64,000 bases of DNA from Anadara kagoshimensis (taxonomy: Eukaryota; Mollusca; Bivalvia; Arcoida; Arcidae). The notes under the pieces are model-generated. The model did no database searches and was not told where the DNA came from. It worked only from the letters and a program-made list of their open reading frames with translations. The position numbers were made by a program, and so were the translations under genes. Location of the stretch: positions 36,013,854 to 36,077,853 of the forward strand of contig CM037871.1 in assembly GCA_021292105.1 (NCBI GenBank), in the 5' to 3' direction. Positions within the stretch are counted from its first letter, which is position 1, and each line of letters begins with the position of its first letter. This document shows positions 9,757 through 21,600 of this stretch, piece after piece.

Positions 9757-11803
9757 AGAGGCTCAGTGCGGCTGAGCCTGTATCGCTCACCTGACTAAAA
9801 TGCTTTTAAAGCAAATTTGTATTCCAGTGATGAAAAAATGCACTGTTTATATCAGACAGAATGGCTAAGGAAATCACTGTAGAACTATATGTACCATTCA
9901 CAGTTTTTTCAATCTGATTAAAATCACATCTCTCACTTGCTCCCCCATTTTTGATATAGGTGCGGAGTGGGAGATCTGAGGAAACACCGTTTAGGGGCAT
10001 ATGTGAATGAGCCATTGTTGTAACATTTATTGTCCAATGAAATTTCAGTTTCCGAGATTTTGAAAGTGTTTTGCCTTTATTGTAAATGAAACGGGCAATT
10101 TGAATTTGTCAATTTAAGTAAAGGACCTTCCATACATCATTCCCATAAAGTTTGGTTCAATTTGCTTCAGTAGCTTTAGAGGAGATAGCAAATGTATGCT
10201 ATTCCCATAGGGTTAAAATATGTTCTGTGCTGGCAGCCATCTTTTTTGGCGGATCAAAAAAATGTCCACAATCTAAGTAAAGAACCATCCATACATCATT
10301 CCTGTAAAGTTTGATTCAATTTGCTTTAGTAGCTTCAAAGGAAATAGCAAATATATGCTTTTCCCATAGAGTTCAATGTGAAACAATGTTCTCCACTGGC
10401 AGCCATGTTTATGGCAGATCAGGAAAATTTTGGCAAACTATGTAAAGGACCTTCTATACATCATTCCTGTAAAGTTTGGTTCAATTTGCTTCAGTCATTT
10501 CTGAGGACATAGTCAAAAAACCTTTTTTCCTATAAAGTCCGATGTTAAACTATCTTTTGTGCTGACAGCCATGTTTTTTGGCAGATCAGAAAAATTTTGG
10601 CAATCTATGTAAAGGACCTTTTATACATCATTCCTGTAAAGTTTGGTTCAATTTGCTTCACTAGCTTCAGAGGAGATAGCATATATATGCTTTTCCCATA
10701 GGGCCAAATGTGAAACTATGTTCTCCGCTGGCAGCCATGTTTTTTGGCGGATCAGAAAATTTTTGGCAATCTATGTAAAGGACCTTCTATACATCATTCC
10801 TGTAAAGTTTGGTTCAATTTGCTTCAGTCATTTCTGAGGACATAGTAAAAATTGCGTTTTTCCCATAGGGTCCAATGTTAAACTATCTTCTGTCCTGGCG
10901 GCCATGTTTTTCAGCGGATTAGAAAAATTTTGGCAATCTAAGTAAAGGACCTTCTATACATCATTCCTGTAAAGTTTGGTTAAATTTGCTTTAGTCATTT
11001 CTGAGGAGATAGCCAAAATGTGTTTTTCCCATAGGGTCCCATGTTAAACTACCTTTTGCTCTGGCAGCCATGTTTTTTGGCCAATCAGAAAAATTTTGGC
11101 AATCTATGTAAAGGACCTCCAATACATCATTCCTCTAAAGTTTGCTTAAGTTTGCTTCAATAGTTTCAGAGGAGATAGCCAAAATGTGTTTTTCCCATAG
11201 AGTCCAATGTTAAACTATGTTCCCCGCTGACAGCCATATTTTTTGGCGGATCAGAAAAATTTGGGCAATCTTCGTAAATGACCTTGCATACATTATTCCT
11301 GTAAAGTTTAGTTCAAATTGGCTCAGCGGTTTCAAAGAAGATAGCAAATATATGCTTTTCCCATAGGGTCCAATGTTAAACTATCTTCTGCTCTAGCGGC
11401 CATGTTTTTCGACGGATCAGAAAAATTTTGGCAATCTAAGTAAAAGACCTTCCTTACACCATTCCTGTAAAGTTTGGTTAAATTTGCTTCAGTCATTTCT
11501 GAGGAAATAGTCAAAAATGCATTTTTCCCATAGGGTCCAATGTTAAATTATCTTCTGCGCTGGCAGCCATGTTTTTTGGCGGATCAAAAAAATTTCGGCA
11601 ATCTAAGTAAAGGACCTTCCATACATCATTCCTGTAAAGTTTGGTTAAAATTGGTTCAGGGGTTTCAGAGGAGATAGCCAAAATGTGAAAAGTTTACAGA
11701 CGGACTGACAGACTGACGGACGGACTGACGGACGGACTGACGGACGACGGACGCCGAGTGATGGCAAAAGCTCACATGGCCTTTAGGCCAGGTGAGCTAA
11801 AAA
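9757..11803. mobile_element. Bivalve-type repeat element with CTCACCTG/CAGGTGAG ends
   Basis: The left end holds GCTCACCTGAC (about 9784) and the right end CCAGGTGAGCT (about 11789), so the termini are inverted. Just inside the right end is a GACGGACGGACTGACGG tract, then GATGGCAAAAGCTCACATGG. From general knowledge this layout is a recurrent dispersed repeat in bivalve genomes. The interior is the 166-bp tandem array annotated separately. The small frames inside (for example 10643-10837) are read-through of the repeats and not genes. Confidence 0.65.
10110..11690. repeat. About ten tandem copies of a 166-bp monomer
   Basis: The phrase 'GTAAAGGACCTTC' recurs near 10119, 10270, 10440, 10608, 10774, 10941, 11106, 11270, 11438 and 11605, a period close to 166 bp. 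Each monomer also carries 'CATCATTCCTGTAAAGTTTG', 'CATAGGGTCCAATG' and 'GCAGCCATGTTTTTTGGC'. Monomers differ by scattered substitutions, so the array is not brand new. It lies wholly inside the element with CTCACCTG ends. Confidence 0.85.
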
Positions 11804-12950
11804 GGAAAAAGATATTTGTAAATGAAAAATATGTGCTTGACATCAACCAACACAATCCAAGAACACAGTACAATGCAACATACAATTGAAACAGTAAAAT
11901 AAGAAAAGACAAAAATAAAATACACATATAAGACCAATGATTATAAAAAATTCCAAACTGTGCAAGGCACTGGTGTAACTGTCATGTGGTGTGGTTATAG
12001 TACTATCAGAGGATAATCAACAATCATTGGGCATAAATATAATTATATTTAAAATGAGCAAATAAAGTATGGAAAAGCTTATATAAACTAAACTCTGTTT
12101 TACAAAGAGTCGGTTATTATTAACAGGACCAAATAAAAATGGATCACATTTAAATAGCAATTATAAACAGGTGATCTTATACTGTGATGCATATACACTA
12201 AATGTCCTGTAAGTGTAGTGTTGCTTATTAGGCTGTCAAAAAGTTTCAGCAAAAATTTGTATCACAAATAGTCAGTTTCAAAAATCTGTGAATATTACAA
12301 GCCTGTGAAAAGTTTGGACATTACAAAACCTTATTATTTGAACCCGTGAAATTAAGTACATTTACAGTATCTAAAATTATAGCTATATTACATAGCATAA
12401 GGATATTCCACCAAGACTTTTTGATATCCATAATGATTCTATATATGATAATACTTTTTGTGTTGTACTAACCAGGAAAAGTTGATGAGAAATGAAAATG
12501 CTGGTATTTCTGAATCCCTGGAATGGCTTTGAATGTTGTTTTGGCATATGCCTTCCAATCTCTCCAGTCCCATTTATGGTGTGAATAAAATACTATCTTC
12601 AGTATAAATTTGTTTGAAATCCGTATGATGCGTGACAAAATAACCAGAATCCCTGTTCAGCACTATATATTTGTATCTTGTCTTACTGTTTTTGTAAAAG
12701 AAAGACAAGTGAATAATTTCTTTAAGACATTGTTTCAATTTTGAATGAGGGATAGTGGTGTATAGTGTAGAAAATATTTTTATACTTTTTACATGAGGTA
12801 AAGTATTAGAAGCAAGATATTCGAGTTATTCTTCAGAATTTTTAAGAATCCACGTTTGGTTCATTCCAGATGTAGAATAGACTTTTTTCTGAATACGACT
12901 GACGACCATCTTTTACATTTTCAAAATCGTATTCGATAAATCATAACTGC
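11804..12950. other. Gene-free stretch
   Basis: AT-rich DNA. A 30-odd base inverted similarity links about 12695-12720 (GTAAAAGAAAGACAAGTGAA) with about 13023-13050 (TTCACTTGTCATTCTTTTAC). It may mark debris of the adjoining retroelement. No gene is recognised. Confidence 0.35.
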
Positions 12951-13074
12951 ATTTACTTATTGAGATCCGTGCATGTATGATCAAATATCTCGGTTCATAA
13001 GGAAAATAATTTATAAAAAAATTATTCACTTGTCATTCTTTTACAAAAATGGTTAGTCAAGATACAAAGATCTA

Positions 13075-13350
13075 GTGTTGAATATTGATTGTTATTATGT
13101 CAATCGCCATACAGATTCCAAACAAAAAATTATACAGAAGATACTATCAACAAAATGTCGGGAGTTTTTGATAGCCAACATATTTAATATGTTTAGTTAT
13201 ATAATTTTCAGCAAACAACCGGTATACCAATGGGCACAAACTGTCCACTATTGCTTGTTGATTTGTTTCTTTATTCGTATGAAGCAGAATGTATGCAGAA
13301 CTTTATTAAACCTGGAGAAAAGACTGTTATTCCAAATACTTATACATGTA
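13075..13350 (+). mobile_element. Reverse-transcriptase relic, upstream RT box
   Basis: Frames around 13085-13320 give HTDSKQK, then a YTEDTINKM-like block, REFLIANIFNMF and QQTTGIPMGTNC...VDLFLYSYEAE (catalytic Asp in the LLVDLF position). This is the upstream half of the same RT family as 8025-8759. At least one frameshift separates the REFLIA part from the GIPMG part. The element breaks off at about 13352, where a mariner terminal sequence starts, so the mariner probably inserted into it. Confidence 0.65.
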
Positions 13351-13352
13351 TA

Positions 13353-14475
13353 TACGAGGGGAGGTCAAGAAGTTCATAGAACGGGGTATATATTGCCGCA
13401 ACAAACCATACATTTTATAATTTTTCTTCAATATAGTCCCCATTTACCCCAATGCACTTAGCCGACTTTTCTTTCAGACTGTCTATACCTTTGAAATAGA
13501 AGTCTTTGGTTTGGTCCTGAAAACATACCTCTGTGGCAGACTTAAGTCCATCATCATCAGGAAATCTGATTCCCCGTAAATGGGATTTCAAATTTCTAAA
13601 TAGGAAATAATCACTGGGTGCCAAATCGGGACTGTAGGGTGGGTGAATAAGTTGTTCGAACTTGCATTCACGAATCGCTGCTTGTGCAACTCTTGACTTG
13701 TGCACAGGAGCATTGTCGTGAAGAAGCAATACCCCTCGGCTCAACTTTCCTCTCCTTTTTTTAATTTGATAGCAGCTTTCAGCTGCTTCATTAGATCAGC
13801 ATAGTAAGCTCCAGTGATAGAGATTCCAGCAGGTTTATAATTGATTAACAGAGCACCCTTAGAATCCCAAAAACACATTGGCCATGACTTTGCCAGCTGA
13901 TGGTTGGGTTTTGAATTTCTTTGGTGGGGGTGAGCCAGGGTGCTTCCATTGCATGGACTCTTTTTTGGTTTCTGGGTCCCAATGATAAATCCATGTTTCA
14001 TCACCAGTTACTAAACGTAAATGGAAGTTCTCCGGGTTATCATTATAAATGCCAAGAAGTTCCCGACTTGACTGGAGTCTTTGGAAGCGATCCTGCACAT
14101 TGAGGTTTCTGGGGACCCATCTTGCGGATACTTTTGACATCCCAAGATGCTCGTGAATAACCGTGTATACACTTCCATAGCTATGTCATCAATCCTTATT
14201 CGGCGATCATTCATGACGAGGGTCTCCACAGACGTGACAATTTCCTTTGTGATGGCATCAGCTGGCCGACCTGACCGTGGGTCATCCTTCAGTGAGGTGC
14301 GCCCACGTTTAAATTCAGCTGACCATTTTGCCACTGTGGAATAGACAGGACCACTGTCACCGTACACCTCGGCCATTTGCTGGCGAATTTCTTTGGCATT
14401 TGGTCCCTCTACTGTGAGAAACTTTATTACTGCCCTAAACTCAACATTTTGATTTCCCATTATTGCTTGATGGTC
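13353..14475 (-). mobile_element. Mariner element B, near full-length but frameshifted
   Basis: Three overlapping minus-strand frames together cover a mariner transposase. They are an N-terminal HTH part (14460 to about 14170, including EIRQQMAEVYGD and SGRPADAI), a middle part (14140 to about 13860, with ARWVPRNL and LRLVTGDETWIYH), and a C-terminal part (about 13900 to 13415, with GVLLLHDNAPVHKSR and PPYSPDLAPSDYFLF). The three catalytic Asp positions of the D,D34D triad (GDETW, HDNAP, PSDYF) are all still present. At least two or three frameshifts make it inactive as assembled. The 3' end has a mariner-style terminal CGAGGGGAGGTCAAGAAGTT at 13355 next to TA. A matching inverted end beyond 14460 was not found, so the other terminus may be lost. 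Confidence 0.85.
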
Positions 14476-15130
14476 ACCAACTTTGAATGCTTTTGAGAAT
14501 TACACAAATATGTTGTGACAAATCACAGGGACCAGTTTCATAATAAAATTTAAAAAATACCCCTAAGTATAAAAAAAGAGTAATGGGAAACAACGGATCT
14601 GATCTTTCACTTGTAGGTACTCCGACAAAATTCTACATTACTTTTTTATTTCGTGTCCAGTCATCGTGATCTTGGTGTCATTTTGTTCCCAGATAAATAT
14701 TCTTTAAAATGACATTCAATTTTTGGACATAATTTAAAATCCTAATAAAATGTTCACACGGAAAACACAGAAAAACGTTGTAATTTTGCCCGATGTAGCT
14801 AGGCCCGTCCATGTAAAAGTAGCTTAAGATTCGCATTACGGTATGTTTTTCACTACCAGCGTCCATGTCAACTACAAATGCTGATGTGGATCGCAGAAAT
14901 AAATAAAAAGCAAGAAATCTCAAAGGTAACCGTTACTCACTTCTACCTGTACAAGCTATTGTATCCTATTTTGTATATTTATATAGACGACTAATAATTC
15001 TATCTACAGTAAGTTCCAACGGAAACATCACATTTCAAAGAGCTCTGTCTCACGTTGAGCTGGGGGGATTAATTATATATCTATCATATGGCGTATTTTT
15101 CTGATGCTCCAGGAGATGCTGCTGTGAAAC

Positions 15131-15132
<2 letters not shown>
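14476..15132. other. Gene-free stretch
   Basis: AT-rich DNA with no recognisable coding or structured feature. Confidence 0.35.

Positions 15133-15178
<46 letters not shown>
15131..15178. repeat. Poly-T tract
   Basis: About 47 T, possibly the poly-A tail of a retrotransposed sequence on the minus strand, though I recognised no body next to it. Length is likely to be imprecise. Confidence 0.85.
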
Positions 15179-15963
15179 TATTTTAACCTTTTATCTAATT
15201 TATGACTGATATTGCGAGAAAAGCCTTTGCGATGTTTAATCTGGTACACAGGCACAATGGAAATATTATACCACATTTCTTTCACTTGTTTTACTATCTT
15301 TCTGTGCCTAGTGCTCAACTTCAAAGTCCTAAAACAATGCATTCCATAAAGCCGTTAATTTTACGTCGAACCATTTTCAAATATCATGCAAAAAATTTCT
15401 ACTCGAACACTTGACGAGCAAAATTGTTTTGTACAGAATTCATGCTTGAAAAAGTGAAGAAAATCACGGGTGATAGGTGTTACATTATCCGCATTGAAAT
15501 TGAACAGGCAGTCTCGTATATATGCAACATTATATAAATACTTGTCACCGTCGAATAAGTCATATACGTTGAATATTGTTTAAAAATGTTTGGTCTCTAA
15601 ATATTGAAAGCTTTTCAATCCCGTTTTTATTGAATGTGTATATCTAGCAAGTAGACCGTCGCCGCATACCCTGGCATCCCCGGAAATATGGTATCTTTAC
15701 CGTTTTTCTCTTCGGAAATTACCTAAAGTGTCCGACTTCCGTACAGCGTTTAAAATCTGTTGAGGATAGATAATTTTAGTAAGTAACAGTTATTACATGG
15801 GCATGATAACTATAACAATTAACTGTAACATCCTTTACAGTTCCCCTGTGACCCAATAATTTCTTGGTAAGCTCGTGGAAACATTTTTTCCTGACGAAGA
15901 AAGCTCATTTTTCAAATCACAGAAGTCAGTTTCACAACAAGCAATGGTTTTCTGAAGAACTTG

Positions 15964-16720
15964 TATAATAATAATAATAATAATTTATTGCTCAAACACA
16001 ATTTACATAATTGGTTAAGGCAATATAAAATATTTAACAAAACAAACACCATTCAAATTTACAAATAAAGAAAAAACATGTTATAGATAAAAGTGGATTT
16101 AAAATCAATGTGCAACATTCGAAGGGTTTTGATTGTCTCATTTTTTAAGTTTGTGAGTCATGTGTTGTTTCTGATGTCAAGACTGCTAGTTATGAAGGTT
16201 ACTATTTCTCTAAATATCTTTTCATTTTTATTGTTTAATAAATATTTTATTTTTGATATATCTGACATCTTCATAAAATAAGGATTGTGATTTGAAATTT
16301 CTTTAAATAATATATTCCTATTTTGTTTGTATTGTTCGCAGGATAACAAGAAATGAATTTCAGTTTCAATTTGGTTTTTGTTACAACTTAAGCATATTCT
16401 GGAGTTAACATCTAAATTATTATATCTTCCCGCTTCAATAGCAAGTTTATGTGCGCTTAATCTGAGTTTAGCTATGGTAGATCTGTCTTTACGCGTATGG
16501 AGAAGATTAAGGTATGGGGGTTCATATTGTGATTGTATTAATTGATTGAATAATTTGAGTTTATGAGACATTGTTATCATTTTGAGTTGTTCTTGGTTTT
16601 CTATATCAATGATTCTTTGTTTAATGTTTGTAAGATGCAAGTTTATAAGTTCTGGATTATTTATGATAAAAGAGTAACCTAATCGATTTAACATATTTTT
16701 CACATGTGTTGTCTACACAT
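15964..16720 (-). mobile_element. 5'-truncated LINE, 3' end with zinc-knuckle ORF
   Basis: The minus-strand frame 16703-16158 (181 codons) has the C-terminal pattern of many non-LTR retrotransposon polymerases: LRLSAHKLAIEAGRY followed by CLSC-x9-H-x4-C. That is a CCHC-type knuckle after the RT domain. A 3' UTR of about 190 bp ends in an (ATT)n tail at 15967-15990, as expected for target-primed reverse transcription. An in-frame stop lies just upstream of 16703 and no RT domain is present, so this is a dead-on-arrival copy. I cannot place it in a clade from this part alone. Confidence 0.75.
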
Positions 16721-16997
16721 TTGTTTTATAAGTTTCTTTATATATCTTGTATAACAGAGTATTTTCTTGTGAAACGATATGGGCCAAGCATTTAATCATG
16801 TTATGTATATATATATATGGTACGGTTATTGACCAAATAATCGCCTAAAATGCAAGATATTCAGACGATTTTAATTGATTCTCAATATTCTGTAAAAGAA
16901 TTATTCAGTATGATAGCACATGTCTGAAAATAGTCACACAGTAGCCCAGAGGGAATCTGTGACGTACCCATACAGATAAATATACAGAATCTGTTGT

Positions 16998-17150
16998 GTA
17001 GCGGGGCTGGGCTAGTCGTGGTATAGTTTGTTGTGTAGCGGGGCTGGCTAGTTGTGGTATAGTTTGTTGTGTAGCGGGGCTGGGCTAGTCGTGGTATAGT
17101 CTGTTGTGTAGCGGGGCTGGCTAGTCGTGGTATAGTTTATTGTGTTGTAT
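16998..17150. repeat. Four-copy 36-40 bp tandem repeat
   Basis: The unit TGTTGTGTAGCGGGGCTGG plus CTAGTCGTGGTATAGT occurs four times. Copies alternate between GGGCTAG and GGCTAG, suggesting duplication of a two-unit block. No protein-coding sense is apparent. Confidence 0.85.
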
Positions 17151-17174
17151 TTAGAAGATATAAAAGAGTGATTT

Positions 17175-17290
17175 ACTGCCAGACTTTCTTGTCCGAATGA
17201 TTTACCCTTGTGATGGAATGCTCGCTTTTCACCTAGGAGGGCCAGGTTCAATCCTCATTCGGGGCACTCGGTGAGGAAGTGTTTTTTTTC
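17175..17290 (+). repeat. Possible tRNA-derived SINE head
   Basis: GTGATGGAATGCTCGCTTTT followed by GGGCCAGGTTCAATCCTC resembles a tRNA, with a B-box (GGTTCAATCC) at a plausible distance from a D-arm-like segment. The A-box is weak. It could be an old SINE 5' end. No other copy was found in this window. Confidence 0.35.
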
Positions 17291-17953
17291 AGGTGTTTCC
17301 TCCCCTCCGTTACAGTTGTGCACAGTGTTCAATTCAGAAATGCAGTTGATTATGTTATTCTGGGTATTGAAAAAATGTGATCAAATTTTCAAAAATAAGG
17401 TGGATGTTATAAAATGTCTGATGCATTTATTCTATATGAAAAAGATCTGACAGCATAAAGAAAAGGCAGGGTTAGAAGTAAGAACTAAAAAGATGGATCC
17501 ACACAGTATTTTTGCAGGACAATATTATTATTTGGGGGCTAATGATCCAAGGGCCCCGTCTTGGTTGAAACTGTACTTGTCCCAACAAGAGTTTTACTCA
17601 TTTCATTGAGCTAAGTCCTGCATAAACAGTAAACACAATCACCACTGCAGGAATAATATCTACAAAATATCAACTTTAGCATTTATGATTATTTTTATTT
17701 CAACTTAATGTATGTACAATGTACTTTACAAAAACCTGCAGGGTACATGTACATATATGTATCAAGATGAATTGGTTTGAAATAAGCTTATTTACAAACC
17801 ATCATATGTATTGAGCAATTTTTGGCCAGTTGAAATTTGATATAACGATGCTTCTGTACACAAAAAAAAACTTTTTAATTTTTAATTGAAATTTGAGGGA
17901 AACTCTAATTTCTTTAAATTGTTAAATTAAAAAAAACTAAATTGTTTTTACAG

Positions 17954-18687
17954 GTGTATTTTCTATCATGAGTGAAGACATGTATCATCCTCTAGAACAG
18001 ACAAAGAATCTGATGTCTTGGATCTTAATGAGACATCATTAGAACTTAAACTGTCAGATACAATGGAATCATCTCTGGATCTTTTGAAAGATGGATCCTC
18101 CAAAGAATCAAAATCAACTGCTAGCTTGTTGGAGCTTAAGAAAGGTTCAGAAAATAGTTCAGAAAATGATGGATTAAATCTCAACTCTGAACCAATAAAT
18201 CAAGCTGTTCAAGATCAACTTGATTCAGCATGTTCAGGTGCCAATGTTTCAAAAACACATCAGTTTGATAAACAATTTTACTATGGAGATCAGGAAACTG
18301 TTAAAGCAAGAAGTGAAAATTTTTCAAAAACAACTGATAAAAAAGAAGGCGGTATTCAAAGTGAAGTCAGCAGTTGCCATGGAAATGACAAGGAATTACC
18401 AGTGTTGAATGCAGAATCACAAGAAGGATACACCTCAGCTACTCATTCAGAAACTAAAAAACAAATTACAACTTCAAATATTACATCTATAGACTACAAA
18501 GGTCAACTTGACACTGCTTTAAAAAAGTTGTCAAGAGTGGAACGTCAACTGGATAAAGCTAACAATTATAACGATGAATTGAGAGCAGAACTGGAGAAGC
18601 TAAATTCTGAGCTACATAAATACAGAACTTCAGCACGAAATAAAGTAGATGTGGCTATACAGGTCATGGAGAGTGGTCTCACAACAG
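17954..18687 (+). CDS. AGGF1: AGGF1 exon 1 as seen (acidic region and coiled coil)
   Basis: The acceptor TTTTTACAG ends at 17953 and the donor ACAACAG/GTATTG falls after 18687 (phase 1). The open frame runs from 17976. Its first ATG is 18063; another frame has ATG at 17968, giving MSEDMYHPLEQ before a stop at about 18042. The coded part is acidic and Ser/Leu-rich, then forms a heptad-type coiled coil ([20 protein letters not shown]) ending in [10 protein letters not shown]. That end matches the human coiled coil plus KSDVEVQTE. The acceptor implies an upstream exon, probably 5' UTR or the true start, which I could not find. Confidence 0.8.
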
Positions 18688-21600
18688 GTATTGTACATAA
18701 GAGAAAAATTAACATATGTTTTCCATACAATTTTATACATGTAAAAAACACATGTAAAACATGCATTGGCGGTTTAGAGCCCACATGGAGAACATTTTTA
18801 AATAAACCTATGTATATATGGAATTATGAAAACATATGGAGATTTTCTGTTAAATTATGTATTCCATAAATGAATTGGGGAAGACTTGGTGACTGTGTGT
18901 TTTAAAGTATTTAATTATACGTTGCAGCATCTATTGCCTAGATTTTAAAATTTCTGGCTTTGTGGTGTGAGAAAGTCCAAACATTATGGTTATCTCCACC
19001 ATCCAAGAACTTACCACCTTATTATCATAAGGTTAACCCCCAGTATACTTGATTATACACATTCATTTTGCAGCTGTAGCTCAGCTTGTAGAGTGTTTGC
19101 TCCTCAAGTGGGATGTCGTGGGTTGGAACCCCAACCGGGTCTGACCCAAGACTCGAAAGTGGGTAGTGACTGTTCTTTCACCAAGCACTTGGCATTACAA
19201 AATGAAAGTCACAGTTCTTTCGGATGGGAACTTAAAACAAACAAGGTCCCATGCCACGGTAGACTTGGCACAATAAAGAACCCTACTGTATAATGCCATC
19301 AGCGCAATGCACAGGCAAAACTTCTGCACCTCCCCTGTAGCTGGCAATGTCCCAATATAAGTGAAATATTCTTGACTGGAATGTTAAACACCATTACTCA
19401 ACTCAACTCATTTGAAGCTGGGTTGACTGAAGCAATGTGACATTAAATGTCTAGATCTTGAAAGGAAATACTACACAGCTGAGCTGCGGTCATACCAACA
19501 GCAACTGAACCATGAATCACAACCTTATCCACTCTGCCACATGACTTGTGTATATACATATCTCAATTTAATACACTTGGCTTTAGGGTTCTTATCGGGG
19601 CATTTTTGGTGTCGGTATTGGGTCCTATTCACAATTAAAATTTTTATAGTCTTTTAACAAACTCTGGCTGATTTTTATACATGCATGTAATTTGAATTTT
19701 AAATTCAATTTGAAATAAAAACTAAAAATAAATTCTTGTCAAAAAAAACTTTTTGTAGCAATAATGGTATTTTTCATTCTCACACTTTTGGCTGTTACAT
19801 TGCTTCAACAACCCTTCCCGGCTACTCCCCTCACCACCCAAAAAATCCACAATTGCTATTGTCATGACTCATGGTGATACACTAAAATTAAATATTGTAT
19901 CTTTTTAATATATAACATCAAATCTATATGTTTCAGTTATATATTTTATACAGAATAAATATTATATCTGCATTAAACATGTACATGATGTAGCTACTTG
20001 TCTTTACCCAAATTATGTTTTAATTAAATCAGATTGTGAGATATGTGGTATCTATATGTTTCATTGAAATAATTTGATACAATTTTTATAGCAGGTTATG
20101 TCCATCTTGCCTTAAAAGCCACCTCTATATAAGGGCCACCTGCTTATAAAGGCCAGTAGAATTGTATCCCAATTCTTTCTTCATATTATTTACACCTGTA
20201 TATAAAGGTCACTTGTCCTTAAAGGCCACTTTTTCTGGTTCCCTTGGGTGACCTTTATAGATAGGATTGACTGTATTGTAGCTACTTGTCTTTACTCCAA
20301 TTATTTTTACTTTTATAAGATTGTGATATGATATGTGGTACTTCAGAAGAAAATCCAATTTTAGGTAAAGAATATGATGGTGGTGCCGGTCTTCATCCAA
20401 AGTCTGATGACAATGATAATAAGGTTAGTGTTACTATATACTGTATAAGAAGTAATCCACATTGTACATGTTTCATTATCCAATAATGCAATATACATTT
20501 ATTGCCTTTTTATGAGAGAGATATGAACATTTGTTCAACCCAAACAAGTCATATTTCCCGAGGGCGAAAAGATATATATTATACCGAAAGATAACCATGG
20601 TAATAAAAAAAACAGAAAGAAAAAATATTTCAAAAAAAGACAGTCTGAAAACATCAGTCCATCTCAGAGTCATTGTTTTTTCTCCTATCGGAACTCATCG
20701 GAGGCAAACGGTAGAACGTCGTGACCGATTCTCCATCGATGACGTCATATCATTGTGACGTCATGGTGTGCTCCGAAGAGGTGGGATATGATGTTTTCAG
20801 AGGGATACACGATGTTTTCTCCACCCTGATCACATGATACAACGATCCAATCAAATTACAGATAGTGTCGTATTTTTCTAATGAGGTATAATAATGAGCA
20901 GTATTCATATGTCAGGTCTAGGATAAAGCACTGAGACATGTGTCCTGAACAAGTTAAAACCATCCTGGGGCAGTGACAAGTGGAATTTTATTCAAAATCA
21001 ACCTAGTGCCAAGTACATTGCTTTTGTGAGCTTGTGGCTCACAGTTTTTCTGGTTATAATTAAATTTTCTTCATAATATAATGCTAAAATAAAAAATTAG
21101 ATGACTTAAAATATTATATTTATATAGCTAAGTGTCAACTACATTTACTTGGTTTGGAGTACACAACATCTTATTAATTGGCACCGGAGTCATTATAAGT
21201 GCGGCTCAGGGTACATTAATCTTCGACAGGGTACATTGGGCTGTGTAACGTGCCAAGTCCTGTATAATTTTTTGTCACCCTTCAAAACATTACCAGTTTC
21301 TTTTTAACTTCCATTTCGTATTTGTGTGACTTGCGTACCTTGTCCCCATGTTTGTTTACCGTAACTAGACGTCAGAGATGTACAAGTTACTTCCCTTTTA
21401 CCGCTAAATGTCGCGTGCGTTCATGTACCCCGGCAGATTTCGGACCATAGTGTTATGTACCCCGGCTAGTTAACCAATCGCTATGTGAGAAATTTTTTTG
21501 AAGGGTGACAATATTTTATGTTATTGTTATCATTAAAGCCTAAATATCAAACTTTTGTTTTAAGTTTAATCATTTTAAATAGAGTACTAGTATTTAGTAA

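Noticed and set aside
15073-15342. Lys-rich minus-strand frame
   Set aside because: Produced by the 47-base poly-T tract.
20209-20400. Minus-strand frame of 63 codons
   Set aside because: It is antisense to AGGF1 exon 2 and runs into a MITE-A.
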